Of a stretch of DNA of 64,000 nucleotides, positions 26,650-34,774 are shown piece by piece (position 1 is the first letter of the stretch; every line of letters starts with the position of its first letter). The position numbers and the translations under genes were made by a program. A model generated the notes under the pieces. The model did not search any database and was not told the DNA's origin. It saw only the letters and a program-made list of their open reading frames with translations. This stretch comes from CAIVVT01 sp963838205 (GTDB lineage Bacteria > Acidobacteriota > Terriglobia > Bryobacterales > Bryobacteraceae), in NCBI GenBank assembly GCA_963838205.1, contig CAWIQF010000009.1, positions 186,001 through 250,000 of the forward strand, in the 5' to 3' direction.

Positions 26650-28404
26650 TCAGCGTTGGTCCAGTAACCGCAGCGCCGACTCCGCGCCGCCGACGAGTTG
26701 GAGATGCGGCACGTAAAATGTCTGCACCAGCGCTTCATCGGAGAGCTTGAATTCATCTGGACGGACACTGTAGCGCACCGGTGCGCGGCTGAGCGCGGCG
26801 GCGAACAGCGCCCACCAGCGCGCTGCGCCGTCCGCTTCCAGTTCCACCGCGCCGCTCTTCTGCGCCGAGAGCCAGCTCAGCCCGGTCAGCACGTCCTGCA
26901 CGCGCGCCGCGTCGTCGCTCACGTTGTAGCCCAGAAACTGGCCGACCGTGCGGTCGCGCGGCTCGCGCGCCGACCCGGTCTGAAACGCGTCAATCAGCAG
27001 CACCGGCCGTTTGGCTTTCAGCCAGCCCTGCACCTGCTCCGATTTCAGGGCGTTGTCCATGCCGTTGGGATCGAGATACATCGCCGGCGCGCCCTGGCCC
27101 TCGAAATACTTGAACGGCACCCGATCGCCCTTCCCCGGACGCGTCAGCACTCCCTCTTCGGCCTTCACCTCTGCCGGCCACTCCGCGCCCAGCGCCCGCT
27201 CGAGCCACCGCTGCCTCTGCCGCGGTGACCCCGCCCGTGCCCTGCGCCGTGCGTCCTCCCGCCACCACTCGAACAGCGTCTCCCGGTTCTTCGCGCCGTC
27301 CGGCATCTTGCTCGCCGCCCAGGCCAGCATCTTCTCGTCCGGCTCGATCTTCACGTCCTGCTCCGTGACCGGGCCCGGGCGTCCGAGGAAGACCTTGTTG
27401 AAGAAGGCGTACATCGCCTCGCGGCTCTGGCGGTTGTAGTTGTGCTCGGCGTCGATCTGCACCACCTCGACGTTTTGCTTCTTTCCAAACAGCTCGTAAA
27501 TCGATTGGATCGCCGGGAACTCCTCGCGCGGGACGTTCTTGGTCCAATCCCCCGTGGCCGAGATCACGAGCATCGGCTTGGGCGCGAACAGCGACGCGAT
27601 TTCGACGTTGTTCGTTCCGACGCGCAAGCCGGGCGAGTTCTCGCAGACGCAGCCGCCCTGCATAATGAAGCTCACCATGTTGACCGGCACGGCGGCCTGG
27701 ATGCGGTCGTCGACGGCCGTCAACAGGAAAGTCTGCGTGCCTCCGCCAGACGCGCCCGTCACGCCGATGCGCTGGGCGTCCACGTCGGGCAGGCTCGCGA
27801 GGAAGTCGACGACGCGGACCGAGTCCCACGTCTGCACCGCCAGCGGGTTGAAGCCCCACAACTGTTCCCGCTCCGAGCCGAACTCGTGCGGCAGTTGGCG
27901 CGTGTCGTTGTAACCAACCATGTCGTAGGCGAAGACGACGAAGCCCATCCGCGCCAGGTTGCCGCACAGCCGCTGCGCCGAGTAGTTGTCCGTGTTCTCC
28001 AGCCGCCCGTGCTTCCAATGGCCGTGCGGATGCGCGATCGCCGGGTGCTTCGCCTGGCCGTCCTTAGGGCGATATAGGTTGCCGCCCAGCCAGAAGCCGG
28101 GCATGGTCTCCAGCGCCACGGCCTCGATCGTGTAGCCGTCCTCGTCCAGCTTGGCGGAGTAGCGCGGGTTCAGCGGCGTGGGCGTGCGCGGCGGGTACAG
28201 CGACGTTGCCAACGTGATCTGCGAGCGCAGATCCCCGCGCCGCGTCTGCCACGCCGCGAGCGATGGATAGGCCGGCATGTGCATCTTCGAGTTGACGTCC
28301 AGGACGACGTCGTTGCGCCGGTCGGCGGCGCCCGCCGGCGCGGCGGGCAGACAGGCCAACAACGCGAGGAGTATGATGTTCAACAGCCCCACGGGGGGAT
28401 ACAT
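26650..28404 (-). CDS. Exported acetyl-xylan esterase-like alpha/beta hydrolase (CE7-like)
   Basis: A 584-residue exported alpha/beta hydrolase. The N-terminal hydrophobic stretch LLNIILLALLACLPAAPAGA is a signal peptide. Residues about 100-330 hold the hydrolase fold: AIAHPHGHWKHG, FVVFAYDMVGYNDT, IGVTGASGGGTQTFL with nucleophile Ser in GASGGG, then DAEHNYNRQSREAMYAFF with the catalytic His. A C-terminal extension of about 200 residues has no clear family. The start at 28404 leaves 19 bp to the divergent isomerase gene; a start at 28425 is also possible and would overlap it. It probably deacetylates plant polysaccharide. Confidence 0.8.
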   Translation of the reverse strand: MYPPVGLLNIILLALLACLPAAPAGAADRRNDVVLDVNSKMHMPAYPSLAAWQTRRGDLRSQITLATSLYPPRTPTPLNPRYSAKLDEDGYTIEAVALETMPGFWLGGNLYRPKDGQAKHPAIAHPHGHWKHGRLENTDNYSAQRLCGNLARMGFVVFAYDMVGYNDTRQLPHEFGSEREQLWGFNPLAVQTWDSVRVVDFLASLPDVDAQRIGVTGASGGGTQTFLLTAVDDRIQAAVPVNMVSFIMQGGCVCENSPGLRVGTNNVEIASLFAPKPMLVISATGDWTKNVPREEFPAIQSIYELFGKKQNVEVVQIDAEHNYNRQSREAMYAFFNKVFLGRPGPVTEQDVKIEPDEKMLAWAASKMPDGAKNRETLFEWWREDARRRARAGSPRQRQRWLERALGAEWPAEVKAEEGVLTRPGKGDRVPFKYFEGQGAPAMYLDPNGMDNALKSEQVQGWLKAKRPVLLIDAFQTGSAREPRDRTVGQFLGYNVSDDAARVQDVLTGLSWLSAQKSGAVELEADGAARWWALFAAALSRAPVRYSVRPDEFKLSDEALVQTFYVPHLQLVGGAESALRLLDQR

Positions 28405-28423
28405 CTGACCACGGAGTCTTTCC

Positions 28424-29620
28424 ATGCCGCTCACCGCACGCCAGCAGGATTTTGCCTTCAAGGCTCTAGACGGGTTTGCCATCGAACTTCCTTCCTGGGG
28501 ATTCGCCAATACGGGGACCCGGTTCGGGAAGTTCATTCAGGCCTCCGCGGCGACCACAACTGCCGAAAAGATAGCAGATGCCGGGCAGGTGCATAAGGTC
28601 ACCGGCTGCTGCCCGACCATCGCCACACACGTGCTGTGGGATTATCCCAACGGCGTGGCCGACGTCGAGAGCCTGGACGCCTGCGCCAAAAAGCACGGCA
28701 TCCGCATCGGCGCGATCAACCCCAACGTGTTCCAGGATCAATGCTACAAGAACGGTTCGCTGGGCAATCCCGACCCGGAGGTGCGCCGCGCCGCGCTGTC
28801 GCACATTCTGGACAGCGTCGAGATCCAGAAGAAGGGCGGATCGCGCGACCTCTCGCTGTGGTTCGCCGACGGCACGAGCTACCCGGGAACCGGCTCGATC
28901 CGCGCGCGCAAACAGTGGTTTGACGAGGGACTGAAGATGGTCCACTCCGCACTGAGCGGCGACATGCGGATGCTGGTCGAGTACAAGCCCTTCGAGCCGG
29001 CGTTCTATGCCACCGACATCGCCGATTGGGGCATGTCGTACATCTTGTCGAAGAGCGCCGGGCCGCGGGCGAAGGTGCTGGTCGATACCGGGCATCATTA
29101 CCAGGGTCAGAACGTCGAGCAGATCGTGGCCTGGCTGCTCAGCGAGAACATGCTCGGCGGCTTCCACTTCAACGACCGCCGCTACGCCGACGACGACCTG
29201 ACGCTGGGCTGCATCGACCCCTACGCCGTGTTCCGCATCTTCCACGAGATCTGCTTATTCGAGTGGGAGCGCGGGCAGAAGGCCGACATCGCCTACATGG
29301 TCGACCAGAGCCACAACCTGAAAAACAAGGTCGAGGAGACGATCCAGACGGCCAACACGGCGCAGGAGCTGTACGTGAAGGCGGCGCTGGTGGATCGCGA
29401 GAAGCTCGTGGCGCACCAGGCCAAGGCCGACCTGGTGGACGCCGAAGAGTGCCTGCGCGAGGCGTTTTTCTCCGACGTGCGGCCGGTGCTCAAGGAGTGG
29501 CGCAAGTCGAAGGGCCTGGCCGAGGATCCGCTGGCCGCGCATCGCGAGAGCGGCTACAACGCGCGCGCCGAAGCCGAGCGCGGCGAGCGCAACCGCGGCG
29601 CCGTGGCGAGCTACGCTTGA
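28424..29620 (+). CDS. rhaI: L-rhamnose isomerase, RhaI type (sugar isomerase)
   Basis: A 398-residue TIM-barrel metal-dependent isomerase resembling the Pseudomonas stutzeri type rhamnose isomerase, not E. coli RhaA. It converts L-rhamnose to L-rhamnulose, the substrate of RhaB encoded at 21541. Landmarks are FAIELPSWGFANTGTRF near the N-terminus, LSLWFADGTSYPG, VEYKPFEPAFY, VLVDTGHHYQGQNVEQI and GGFHFNDRRYADDDL, which hold the Glu, Asp and His metal ligands. GGAG lies seven bases before the ATG. A shared stem-loop terminator follows at 29650. Confidence 0.85.
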   Translation: MPLTARQQDFAFKALDGFAIELPSWGFANTGTRFGKFIQASAATTTAEKIADAGQVHKVTGCCPTIATHVLWDYPNGVADVESLDACAKKHGIRIGAINPNVFQDQCYKNGSLGNPDPEVRRAALSHILDSVEIQKKGGSRDLSLWFADGTSYPGTGSIRARKQWFDEGLKMVHSALSGDMRMLVEYKPFEPAFYATDIADWGMSYILSKSAGPRAKVLVDTGHHYQGQNVEQIVAWLLSENMLGGFHFNDRRYADDDLTLGCIDPYAVFRIFHEICLFEWERGQKADIAYMVDQSHNLKNKVEETIQTANTAQELYVKAALVDREKLVAHQAKADLVDAEECLREAFFSDVRPVLKEWRKSKGLAEDPLAAHRESGYNARAEAERGERNRGAVASYA

Positions 29621-29649
29621 TTCGCTTTTTTCATTGGTGGGAACTCACC

Positions 29650-29679
29650 GGGCCGCTCCGCATGGGGCGGCCCTATTTT
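29650..29679. terminator. Stem-loop terminator after rhaI
   Basis: GGGCCGC and GCGGCCC pair around a short loop and are followed on the plus strand by TATTTTATT. The stop codon of the convergent frameshifted gene overlaps the T-rich part, so the hairpin may serve both genes. Confidence 0.7.
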
Positions 29680-30510
29680 ATTAGTGGAGGCGCGGGCGCG
29701 GCGTCCTGTTTCCGCGCCGCGAGGTCGATGCGGAAGTCCCAGATCTGCGTGTTGGCCTGGCCTTCGGTGTATTCGATGACCGCGTATTCGCCGGGCGCGA
29801 GCGGCTTCTGCGGCCAGATCTTATAGAGCTCGTCCCCGACCTGCTGCTGGAAGATCTCGACCTCGTCGTGCTCGGAGGCCATCTCCTTGGACGCGGGCTC
29901 GGTGTACCACGTCTGGACGACGCGCGAAGCCGCCTTGGCCTGGCAGCGGACAATGCCGAAACGCTCGTCGGCCGAGGGCCGGAACCATAGCGTGGGGCGC
30001 TCCTCGGAGAGCACGAAGGCCGAGTGCAGGCCATCGAGTTCGAGGGTCCCCTTGCCGATCAGCGGGATCGGCGAGAGGTGACTCAACACGCTGCGCTTCT
30101 TATTGGTGACGATCGTCGAACTCGGCCTGCTTGACCGTCTCGACCTTCTCGCCTTGCAGGTAGTACACGCCCGCGCCCTTGGGAATCAGCGAAATCTGGT
30201 GCGCCTGCTCACGTTCGAACTGGTCTTCGGCGGCGTCGGCGGCGGCGGAGGCGGCGGTCTCCCGCTTGACGCGTTCGCTCACCTGCTTGCGCTCGGCATC
30301 GGTCTTCCTGAGGTCGACCAGGCTGAGCGGGAGCTCCTCCCAGTCGCTGCGCTCGCTGGAGTAGTAGCGCACGCGCTCGTCCTCCACCTTGTACTCGCGC
30401 ACCTGCTGGTAGGTGCCGTCGTTCAGGTACAGGCGGAAACTGTCGGCGGCCAGCCGCGGCGGCCACAGCAGCAGCGCGGCGAACAGAAGCAGCATGATCC
30501 GGCAACGCAT
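29673..30510 (-). pseudogene. Exported acidobacterial hypothetical protein, broken by one-base frameshift
   Basis: The upstream frame (30510-30100) gives a signal peptide (LLLFAALLLWPPRLAA) and FRLYLNDGTYQQVREYKVEDER..VRYYSSERSDWEELP; it stops soon after VKQAEFDD. The downstream frame (to 29673) resumes with NKKRSVLSHLSPIPLIGKG and ends KIWPQKPLAPGEYAVIEYTEG. Removing one A at 30119-30120 joins them as KQAESTIVTNKKRSVL, a continuous protein of about 278 residues. I recognise this two-part layout from acidobacterial hypothetical proteins, though no function is known. The break is either a recent mutation or a base-call error. Confidence 0.65.
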
Positions 30511-30627
30511 GACGCGACCCTCCCATTTTCGCTCACTTGTCTGCCGGGCTTCGGATGCCCTCTCGGGCTCGAATGCCTGCCAGGCTCCCTTGTCTTCCAG
30601 GCTCGGACGCCTTCCTCGGCTTAGACG

Positions 30628-30912
30628 CGGGCCGCGACTCTTGTTGCTGAGCCGCGATTCTTGTTTCAGAGCCGCGACTGTCTGACGGAGCCGCGACTGA
30701 AAGGAGCGGTTCTTACTTTGTTTCAGAGCCGCGACTGCTAAGGAGCGGTTCCGCCGCGGCGGCGAGGCGCCGGCCGACTCCCTGACGGTCGCGGCTCTGT
30801 CACAACACGACCGCTCCTTGCAGTCGCGGCTCCGTCACACCCGTCGCGGCTCTGTCACAACACGACCGCTCCTTGCAGTCGCGGCTCCGTCACACCCAGG
30901 CTCCGTCACACC
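30628..30912. repeat. Inverted cluster of interspersed GTCGCGGCTC repeats
   Basis: About ten copies. The left half reads GAGCCGCGACTG..AAGGAGCGGTT, the right half GACCGCTCCTTGCAGTCGCGGCTCC, so the cluster is a large interrupted inverted repeat centred near 30755. The right half contains two near-identical copies of about 50 bp. Confidence 0.8.
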
Positions 30913-31140
30913 GGCATGCCGCCCCAAGCGCCAGTTCATCTATGTGGGCGCTGTCCCGGTCACACGCCATCGAAATAATCTCGATCAATTTCCACAAGCA
31001 CTTACCCACAGCGGCCCGGGGAAGTGCTGGACCGCGCTCGTAGAGTAGCCTCAGCGGGCGTCCGAGTGCGGGCGGGGCGGGGAAAACCGAAAGGGTGTTT
31101 CGGAAATCTCCTGCAATTAATTGATTCTAAAGAAGAACAA

Positions 31141-31156
31141 CCGTAACCCCTTACGG
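31141..31156 (+). promoter_or_regulatory. Perfect palindrome CCGTAA-CCCC-TTACGG before the HTH-like gene
   Basis: A 6-bp perfect inverted repeat around CCCC lies 22 bp before the ATG at 31178, a position suited to an operator or small hairpin. The 12-bp core GTAACCCCTTAC reappears, in reverse complement, at 4981-4992. Confidence 0.4.
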
Positions 31157-31177
31157 TTTTGGGAGGAGCGGGGAGCG

Positions 31178-31912
31178 ATGAAGGAGACGGCGGGCATTGA
31201 ACAGACGGCCGGCGCGGGGACGACGGGCGTCGAGGGGCGAAAGACTGGAACCAAAGACGACCAGGTCTTTGAGAGCGGCGCGTGGGTGGGGCGCAAACAA
31301 GCCTTTGCCGAGGTGGCCGGACGTTGTTCGGCCGCCACGGCCGAATGCCTGCGCCGGGCGCGCGACCGCAAGAGTTACCGGGCGCTGCGCATGACCTGGG
31401 ATGAGTTCTGCCGCGAGCGCATGGGCATCAGCCGCGTCACCGCGGAAAAGACCATCCGCTATCTGGAGGAGTTCGGGCCAACGTATTTCATGCTGGCGCA
31501 GGCGACGGGCATCACGCCGGGCGAGTACCGGCGCATTCAAGGCTCGGTGCACGGCCAGGCGCTGCTGCACGCCGGCGAGGAGATTCCGATTGAAGCCGAG
31601 AATGCGGGGCGGCTGGCGGTGGCGATTGGGGAGCTGCGGCGCGCCGGGAAGGCTGCTTCAGACGCGGGCAGCCGGGCCAGCGCGGAGGCCGGAAGAGGGG
31701 ACGCTTCGGAGCAGGCCGTGACGAAGAGTGAGGATCTGAATCGCACGCTGGACCAGCTCGAACGCACGCTCACGGCCGCGGTGAGCGAGACCGGGCGGGT
31801 GCACGGGCTGCGGCTGGATCTGGCGCAAATCGAGAGGTTGCAGGCAATCGTGCTGGCGCAGTTGCGGCGGATGCCGATGGTGCAGTTGATGCGAATCGTA
31901 GTGCGGCCGTGA
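31178..31912 (+). CDS. Hypothetical protein, possible DNA-binding
   Basis: A 244-residue soluble protein with no family I can name. Residues about 40-110 contain AEVAGRCSAATAECLRRARD and MTWDEFCRERMGISRVTAEKTIRYLEEFG, which reads like a helix-turn-helix with a recognition helix around GISRVTAEKTI. The C-terminal third is a Leu/Glu/Arg-rich coiled coil (LDQLERTLTAAVSET; LDLAQIERLQAIVLAQLRR). The start is the ATG at 31178 after GGAGCGGGGAGCG. Its position beside repeats and a palindrome fits a repressor-like role, but this is inference. Confidence 0.55.
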   Translation: MKETAGIEQTAGAGTTGVEGRKTGTKDDQVFESGAWVGRKQAFAEVAGRCSAATAECLRRARDRKSYRALRMTWDEFCRERMGISRVTAEKTIRYLEEFGPTYFMLAQATGITPGEYRRIQGSVHGQALLHAGEEIPIEAENAGRLAVAIGELRRAGKAASDAGSRASAEAGRGDASEQAVTKSEDLNRTLDQLERTLTAAVSETGRVHGLRLDLAQIERLQAIVLAQLRRMPMVQLMRIVVRP

Positions 31913-32247
31913 GGCGGGGGGGGTCCGCGCGGGGGTCACTTTTGCGGGTCGGCGACTTCTCGTCAAGGTGAATTGTTTCCGAGTGGCCGACCATCCGGTG
32001 TGCGTTAGGAATGCGGGATACGAGATCGTCGGCTGCCGGGCGCGAAGGACGTTGCGACACGTCGGGAGCCATGACCATACCCCCGGCTTGCCTAGCTTCG
32101 GCGTCGCAGATCCGTGGCCCGCGGGCGTTCTACCGTACGGCGGACCATGGTTTCACCGTGAATTCACCGTGCGCGCTCCGTGAAATTGCGGTGTTCTTGC
32201 GGTGTCTTGCCGGGCGCGAGCGGCGGCGGATTCTATGTGAAAGGGGC

Positions 32248-32354
32248 GCGGGGACACACCTGCGGCGTCCGGGACGGACGCCTTGGTGTCGCCCTCGGCT
32301 TGAGGCGCGGTGGTCGTGGTTGAGAGGTGATTTGGCCTCGGTGTCCCCCGGCGC
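32248..32354 (+). repeat. Dispersed double-hairpin repeat, copy a
   Basis: About 107 bp. The ends GCGGGGACAC and GTGTCCCCC are inverted; inside, GACACACC..GGCGTC pairs with GACGCC..GGTGTC. Five more copies, all in the same orientation, lie at 33261, 34393, 41872, 42004 and 42210. Confidence 0.85.
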
Positions 32355-32367
32355 AAGAGGTGAAAAC

Positions 32368-32534
32368 ATGGTCCGCCGCACGGTGATTTGGCTGGCTGCG
32401 ATGGCACGCGGCTGGAGCGTCTTGCTCCCGCTGCGAGAGGCGCGTATAACGAGGGTGGGCGTCGGCCCGGCGATGGCGCACAAACCACAGCGTGGCCCGC
32501 AGCAGGGGCAGGTCCGGGTGCTGTCCAAGGCGCC
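32368..32534 (+). pseudogene. Truncated 5' copy of the kinase-like gene
   Basis: Same start codon, ribosome site and first 55 codons as the gene at 33381 (MVRRTVIWLAAMARGW, then VLSKAP). At 32534 the match ends and the frame runs on into the antisense of hicB, so the product would be meaningless. It is a by-product of the direct duplication. Confidence 0.75.
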
Positions 32535-32545
32535 CCTGTTCCGTG

Positions 32546-32764
32546 TCAAGCCGCGGAATCGACTTCGACTACCCCTGGGAAACTCGATGGCGGGGGAATG
32601 GCTATGCCTTCCTCGCGCATGCCCTCAAGGTGAAACGCTATGGCTTCCTGGATCAGTTGCTCGACTTCGTCTCGCGATTCGCCTACAGAGATCACACCGG
32701 GAAGGTCGGGGACATAGGCTCCCCAGGACGTTGGCCCTTTTTCGTAAATAACCGTGTACGTCAT
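32546..32764 (-). CDS. hicB: HicB-type antitoxin
   Basis: A 72-residue antitoxin with the partial RNase H-like HicB fold: TYTVIYEKGPTSWGAYVPDLPGV, then SRDEVEQLIQEAIAFHLEGM. HicB binds and blocks HicA and often represses the operon; this short form lacks a separate C-terminal DNA-binding domain. The start is the ATG overlapping the hicA stop (TGATG, sharing one A), so translation is coupled. The stop codon is 11 bp from the end of direct repeat copy 1. Confidence 0.9.
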   Translation of the reverse strand: MTYTVIYEKGPTSWGAYVPDLPGVISVGESRDEVEQLIQEAIAFHLEGMREEGIAIPPPSSFPGVVEVDSAA

Positions 32765-32964
32765 CAATCCTCCTCCTTCCTTTCCAGTCCGGCACTGCGG
32801 AGAATCGCCTTCAACGTTCCCACCGGTATATCCTTGCCGGGATGGCCCGGCACAGTGACGACCAGTCCTTTATCCGGATGGCGGAACTGACGGTGGCTAC
32901 CCTTGACCGCCTTTAGCCGCCAACCCGTAGACTCGAGCAGGCGGATCAGATCCCTAACCTTCAT
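32764..32964 (-). CDS. hicA: HicA-type mRNA interferase toxin
   Basis: A 66-residue toxin with a double-stranded RNA-binding-like fold that cleaves mRNA in a translation-independent way. The family core is LLESTGWRLKAVKGSHRQFRH with the catalytic His in GSHRQF, followed by TVPGHPGKDIPVGTLKAILR. The ATG at 32964 gives the usual length; an upstream extension to 33030 does not match the family. The promoter would lie in 32965-33090, which holds three TCCGAC iterations. Confidence 0.9.
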   Translation of the reverse strand: MKVRDLIRLLESTGWRLKAVKGSHRQFRHPDKGLVVTVPGHPGKDIPVGTLKAILRSAGLERKEED

Positions 32965-32990
32965 CCCTTCACATAATAGCGCTGCCGATC

Positions 32991-33012
32991 TCCGACGGTC
33001 CGACAGTCCGAC
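32991..33012 (-). promoter_or_regulatory. Three 8-bp iterations (TCCGACNN) upstream of hicA
   Basis: TCCGAC occurs at 32991, 32999 and 33007, exactly 8 bp apart, 27 bp upstream of the hicA start. Toxin-antitoxin operons are commonly autoregulated at repeated sites. TATTAT (minus strand, 32973-32978) could be the -10. Confidence 0.35.
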
Positions 33013-33144
33013 ACTTGGGGCTCGTCGCACTTGACCGAAAAACGCCCATCCCGACAGGGTGATTCGTGGCGAGCGGATGCGTCTGGGAGATAGCTTCGGC
33101 GTCGCAGATCCGTCGCCGGCGGGCGGGGCGACGGCGGGCGTTTC

Positions 33145-33547
33145 ACCGTACGGCGGACCATGGTTTCACCGCGAATTCACCGTGCGCGCTCCGTGAAATT
33201 GCGGTGTTCTTGCGGTGTCTTGCCGGGCGCGAGCGGCGGCGGATTCTATGTGAAAGGGGCGCGGGGACACACCTGCGGCGTCCGGGACGGACGCCTTGGT
33301 GTCTCCCTCGGCTTGAGGCGCGGTGGTCGTGGTTGAGAGGTGATTTGGCCTCGGTGTCCCCCGGCGCAAGAGGTGAAAACATGGTCCGCCGCACGGTGAT
33401 TTGGCTGGCTGCGATGGCACGCGGCTGGAGCGTCTTGCTCCCGCTGCGAGAGGCGCGTATAACGAGGGTGGGCGTCGGCCCGGCGATGGCGCACAAACCA
33501 CAGCGTGGCCCGCAGCAGGGGCAGGTCCGGGTGCTGTCCAAGGCGCC
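33145..33547 (+). repeat. 403-bp direct repeat, copy 2
   Basis: The partner of 32132-32534. Here the repeat continues into a full-length kinase-like gene, so this is the native copy. A 23-bp match further upstream (33091) shows the duplication originally began a little earlier, with a small indel between. Confidence 0.92.
33261..33367 (+). repeat. Dispersed double-hairpin repeat, copy b
   Basis: Same structure as copy a, 14 bp upstream of the kinase-like start codon. Together with copy c it brackets the kinase gene; with copy a it brackets hicAB. Confidence 0.85.
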
Positions 33548-34382
33548 GGAGGAACTGACGCGCGGACCGCTGTTGCGGCTGGGCGAGGGCATCAGCAAAG
33601 TCGTCTACGCTTCTCCGCACTGGGTGGTGAAACGCGAACGGCACCCGTCCGAGATCATGGCCCTCATTTTCATGTGGAAGGCGGTCAGGCGGTTGCAGCG
33701 GTTCCTGCCGCGGCGGCTGGGGCAAGGGATGCTGGAGAAGCCGGGGCGGCTGGCGCGGCTGCTGCGGGTGCTGGTGCAGGGCCTGGTGCTGGCGGTGCCG
33801 CGAGGCATCTGGTTCGCGACGAACATGGGCGAGGTGTGGCGCTGGTTCGCCAAGAGCGAAGCGCGCGGGGCGCTGCTGGCCGATGAGTACCTGGCGGGGA
33901 CGGCGGTGCTGCCCAAGAGCGTGCGGTTCCCGCCGACGAAGGTGCAGGTGGACCGCTGGCCGGGCTGGCTGCTGGTGAAGCAGGCGACGGAGCGGGTGGA
34001 GATGACGCTGGAGGAGCGGATTAACGAACTGGCGCGCGCGCGGCGTTTCGACGAGATCGGGGAATGGCTGGAGCGTTTTCTGGCATTGCGCGGGGCGGGG
34101 TGGCGGAGGGGCGTGTTCTCGCTGGACACGCATCTGAAGAACTACGGCGTAATGGACGAGCGCGTGGTGCTGCTCGATACGGGCGGGTTGACCAACCGCT
34201 GGAGCGACATCGAAGAGCGGCTGAAGTCGCAGCACGAGTTTCTGAGCCCGCACGCCGGACTGGGACTGGAGATGACCCTGCGGGACCGGCCCGACATCGC
34301 CGAGTGGTTTGACGCGCGGTGGAGAGCGATGGTCAATCTGGCTGCGGTGCGCAGCCACTGGCCGGGCGCGCCGCGGGCTTAA
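33381..34382 (+). CDS. Kinase-like protein (possible lipopolysaccharide/YrbL-type kinase fold)
   Basis: A 333-residue protein. LLRLGEGISKVVYASPHWVVKRER reads as a glycine loop and a lysine strand of a protein-kinase-like fold. FSLDTHLKNYGVM looks like the catalytic loop (HxxN) and VVLLDTGGLTN like the metal-binding DxG strand. A basic, tryptophan-rich middle (LVQGLVLAVPRGIWFATNM) may be membrane-associated. This resembles YrbL or lipopolysaccharide kinases, but the family is not certain. The start at 33381 has AGAGGTG upstream; the first 55 residues lie in the direct repeat and may not be native, so a later start (33486) is possible. Confidence 0.6.
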   Translation: MVRRTVIWLAAMARGWSVLLPLREARITRVGVGPAMAHKPQRGPQQGQVRVLSKAPEELTRGPLLRLGEGISKVVYASPHWVVKRERHPSEIMALIFMWKAVRRLQRFLPRRLGQGMLEKPGRLARLLRVLVQGLVLAVPRGIWFATNMGEVWRWFAKSEARGALLADEYLAGTAVLPKSVRFPPTKVQVDRWPGWLLVKQATERVEMTLEERINELARARRFDEIGEWLERFLALRGAGWRRGVFSLDTHLKNYGVMDERVVLLDTGGLTNRWSDIEERLKSQHEFLSPHAGLGLEMTLRDRPDIAEWFDARWRAMVNLAAVRSHWPGAPRA

Positions 34383-34392
34383 CGTATCCGCA

Positions 34393-34500
34393 GCGCGGGG
34401 ACACACCTGCGGCGTCCTAGATGGGCGCCGTGGTGTCGCCCTCGGCAGAAGGTTTGGTGGTTGTACTCGGGGACGAAGGGGCCTCGGTGTCCCCGGCGCG
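34393..34500 (+). repeat. Dispersed double-hairpin repeat, copy c
   Basis: Diverged copy 10 bp after the kinase-like stop codon. It keeps the end palindromes (GCGGGGACAC and GTGTCCCC) and the inner GGCGTC; the middle differs more from the other copies. Confidence 0.75.
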
Positions 34501-34535
34501 TGAGGGGTCTGCGGGCAGTCCGGTGATTTCGGCGG

Positions 34536-34727
34536 AACCGCTCCTTGACAGTCGCGGCTCTGAAACACATGGTCGCGGCTCCGTCAGACGGTCGCGGAGC
34601 GGTAACAAGAATCGCGGCTCTGAAACAACGCAAGAACCGCTCCTTGACAGTCGCGGCTCCGTCAGACAGTCGCGGCGCGGTAACAAGAGTCGCGGCTCAG
34701 AAGCACGCGGTCGCGGAGCGGTTCCGA
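34536..34727 (+). repeat. Cluster of interspersed GTCGCGGCTC repeats
   Basis: About seven copies, in the orientation AACCGCTCCTTGACAGTCGC then GGCTC, separated by short variable links such as TGAAACA, CGTCAGA and GGTAACAAGA. It occupies the gap between the kinase-like gene and endonuclease IV. Confidence 0.8.
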
Positions 34728-34762
34728 AAGCCGGGACAAGAAGTCCGGAGGGCGAGCCGGGT

Positions 34763-34768
34763 TACAAT
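34763..34768 (+). promoter_or_regulatory. Candidate -10 TACAAT just before nfo
   Basis: TACAAT ends seven bases before the ATG at 34775, too close for a Shine-Dalgarno leader, so an nfo transcript from it would be nearly leaderless. No good -35 was seen. Confidence 0.3.
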
Positions 34769-34774
34769 CCGGGG

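Larger units (their letters stand above)
30511..31177. other. Repeat-rich intergenic region
   Basis: No credible gene. Between about 30628 and 30912 it holds GCCGCGACTG repeats in one orientation on the left and their complements (CAGTCGCGGCTC, GACCGCTCCTTG) on the right, so the block can fold on itself. Two adjacent copies near 30790-30890 are almost identical. The right part has a 16-bp palindrome at 31141-31156. Confidence 0.6.
32132..32534 (+). repeat. 403-bp direct repeat, copy 1
   Basis: Matches 33145-33547 with only about two differences (GTGAATTC/GCGAATTC and GTCGCCC/GTCTCCC), offset 1013 bp. A 23-bp match further upstream begins at 32093. It holds ACCGT boxes, dispersed repeat copy a, and the first 55-56 codons of the kinase-like gene with its ribosome site. 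The copy ends 11 bp before the hicB stop codon. Confidence 0.92.

Noticed and set aside
34421..34774. N-terminal extension of endonuclease IV
   Set aside because: It is translated from the interspersed repeats; the family starts at MRIGIHTS.
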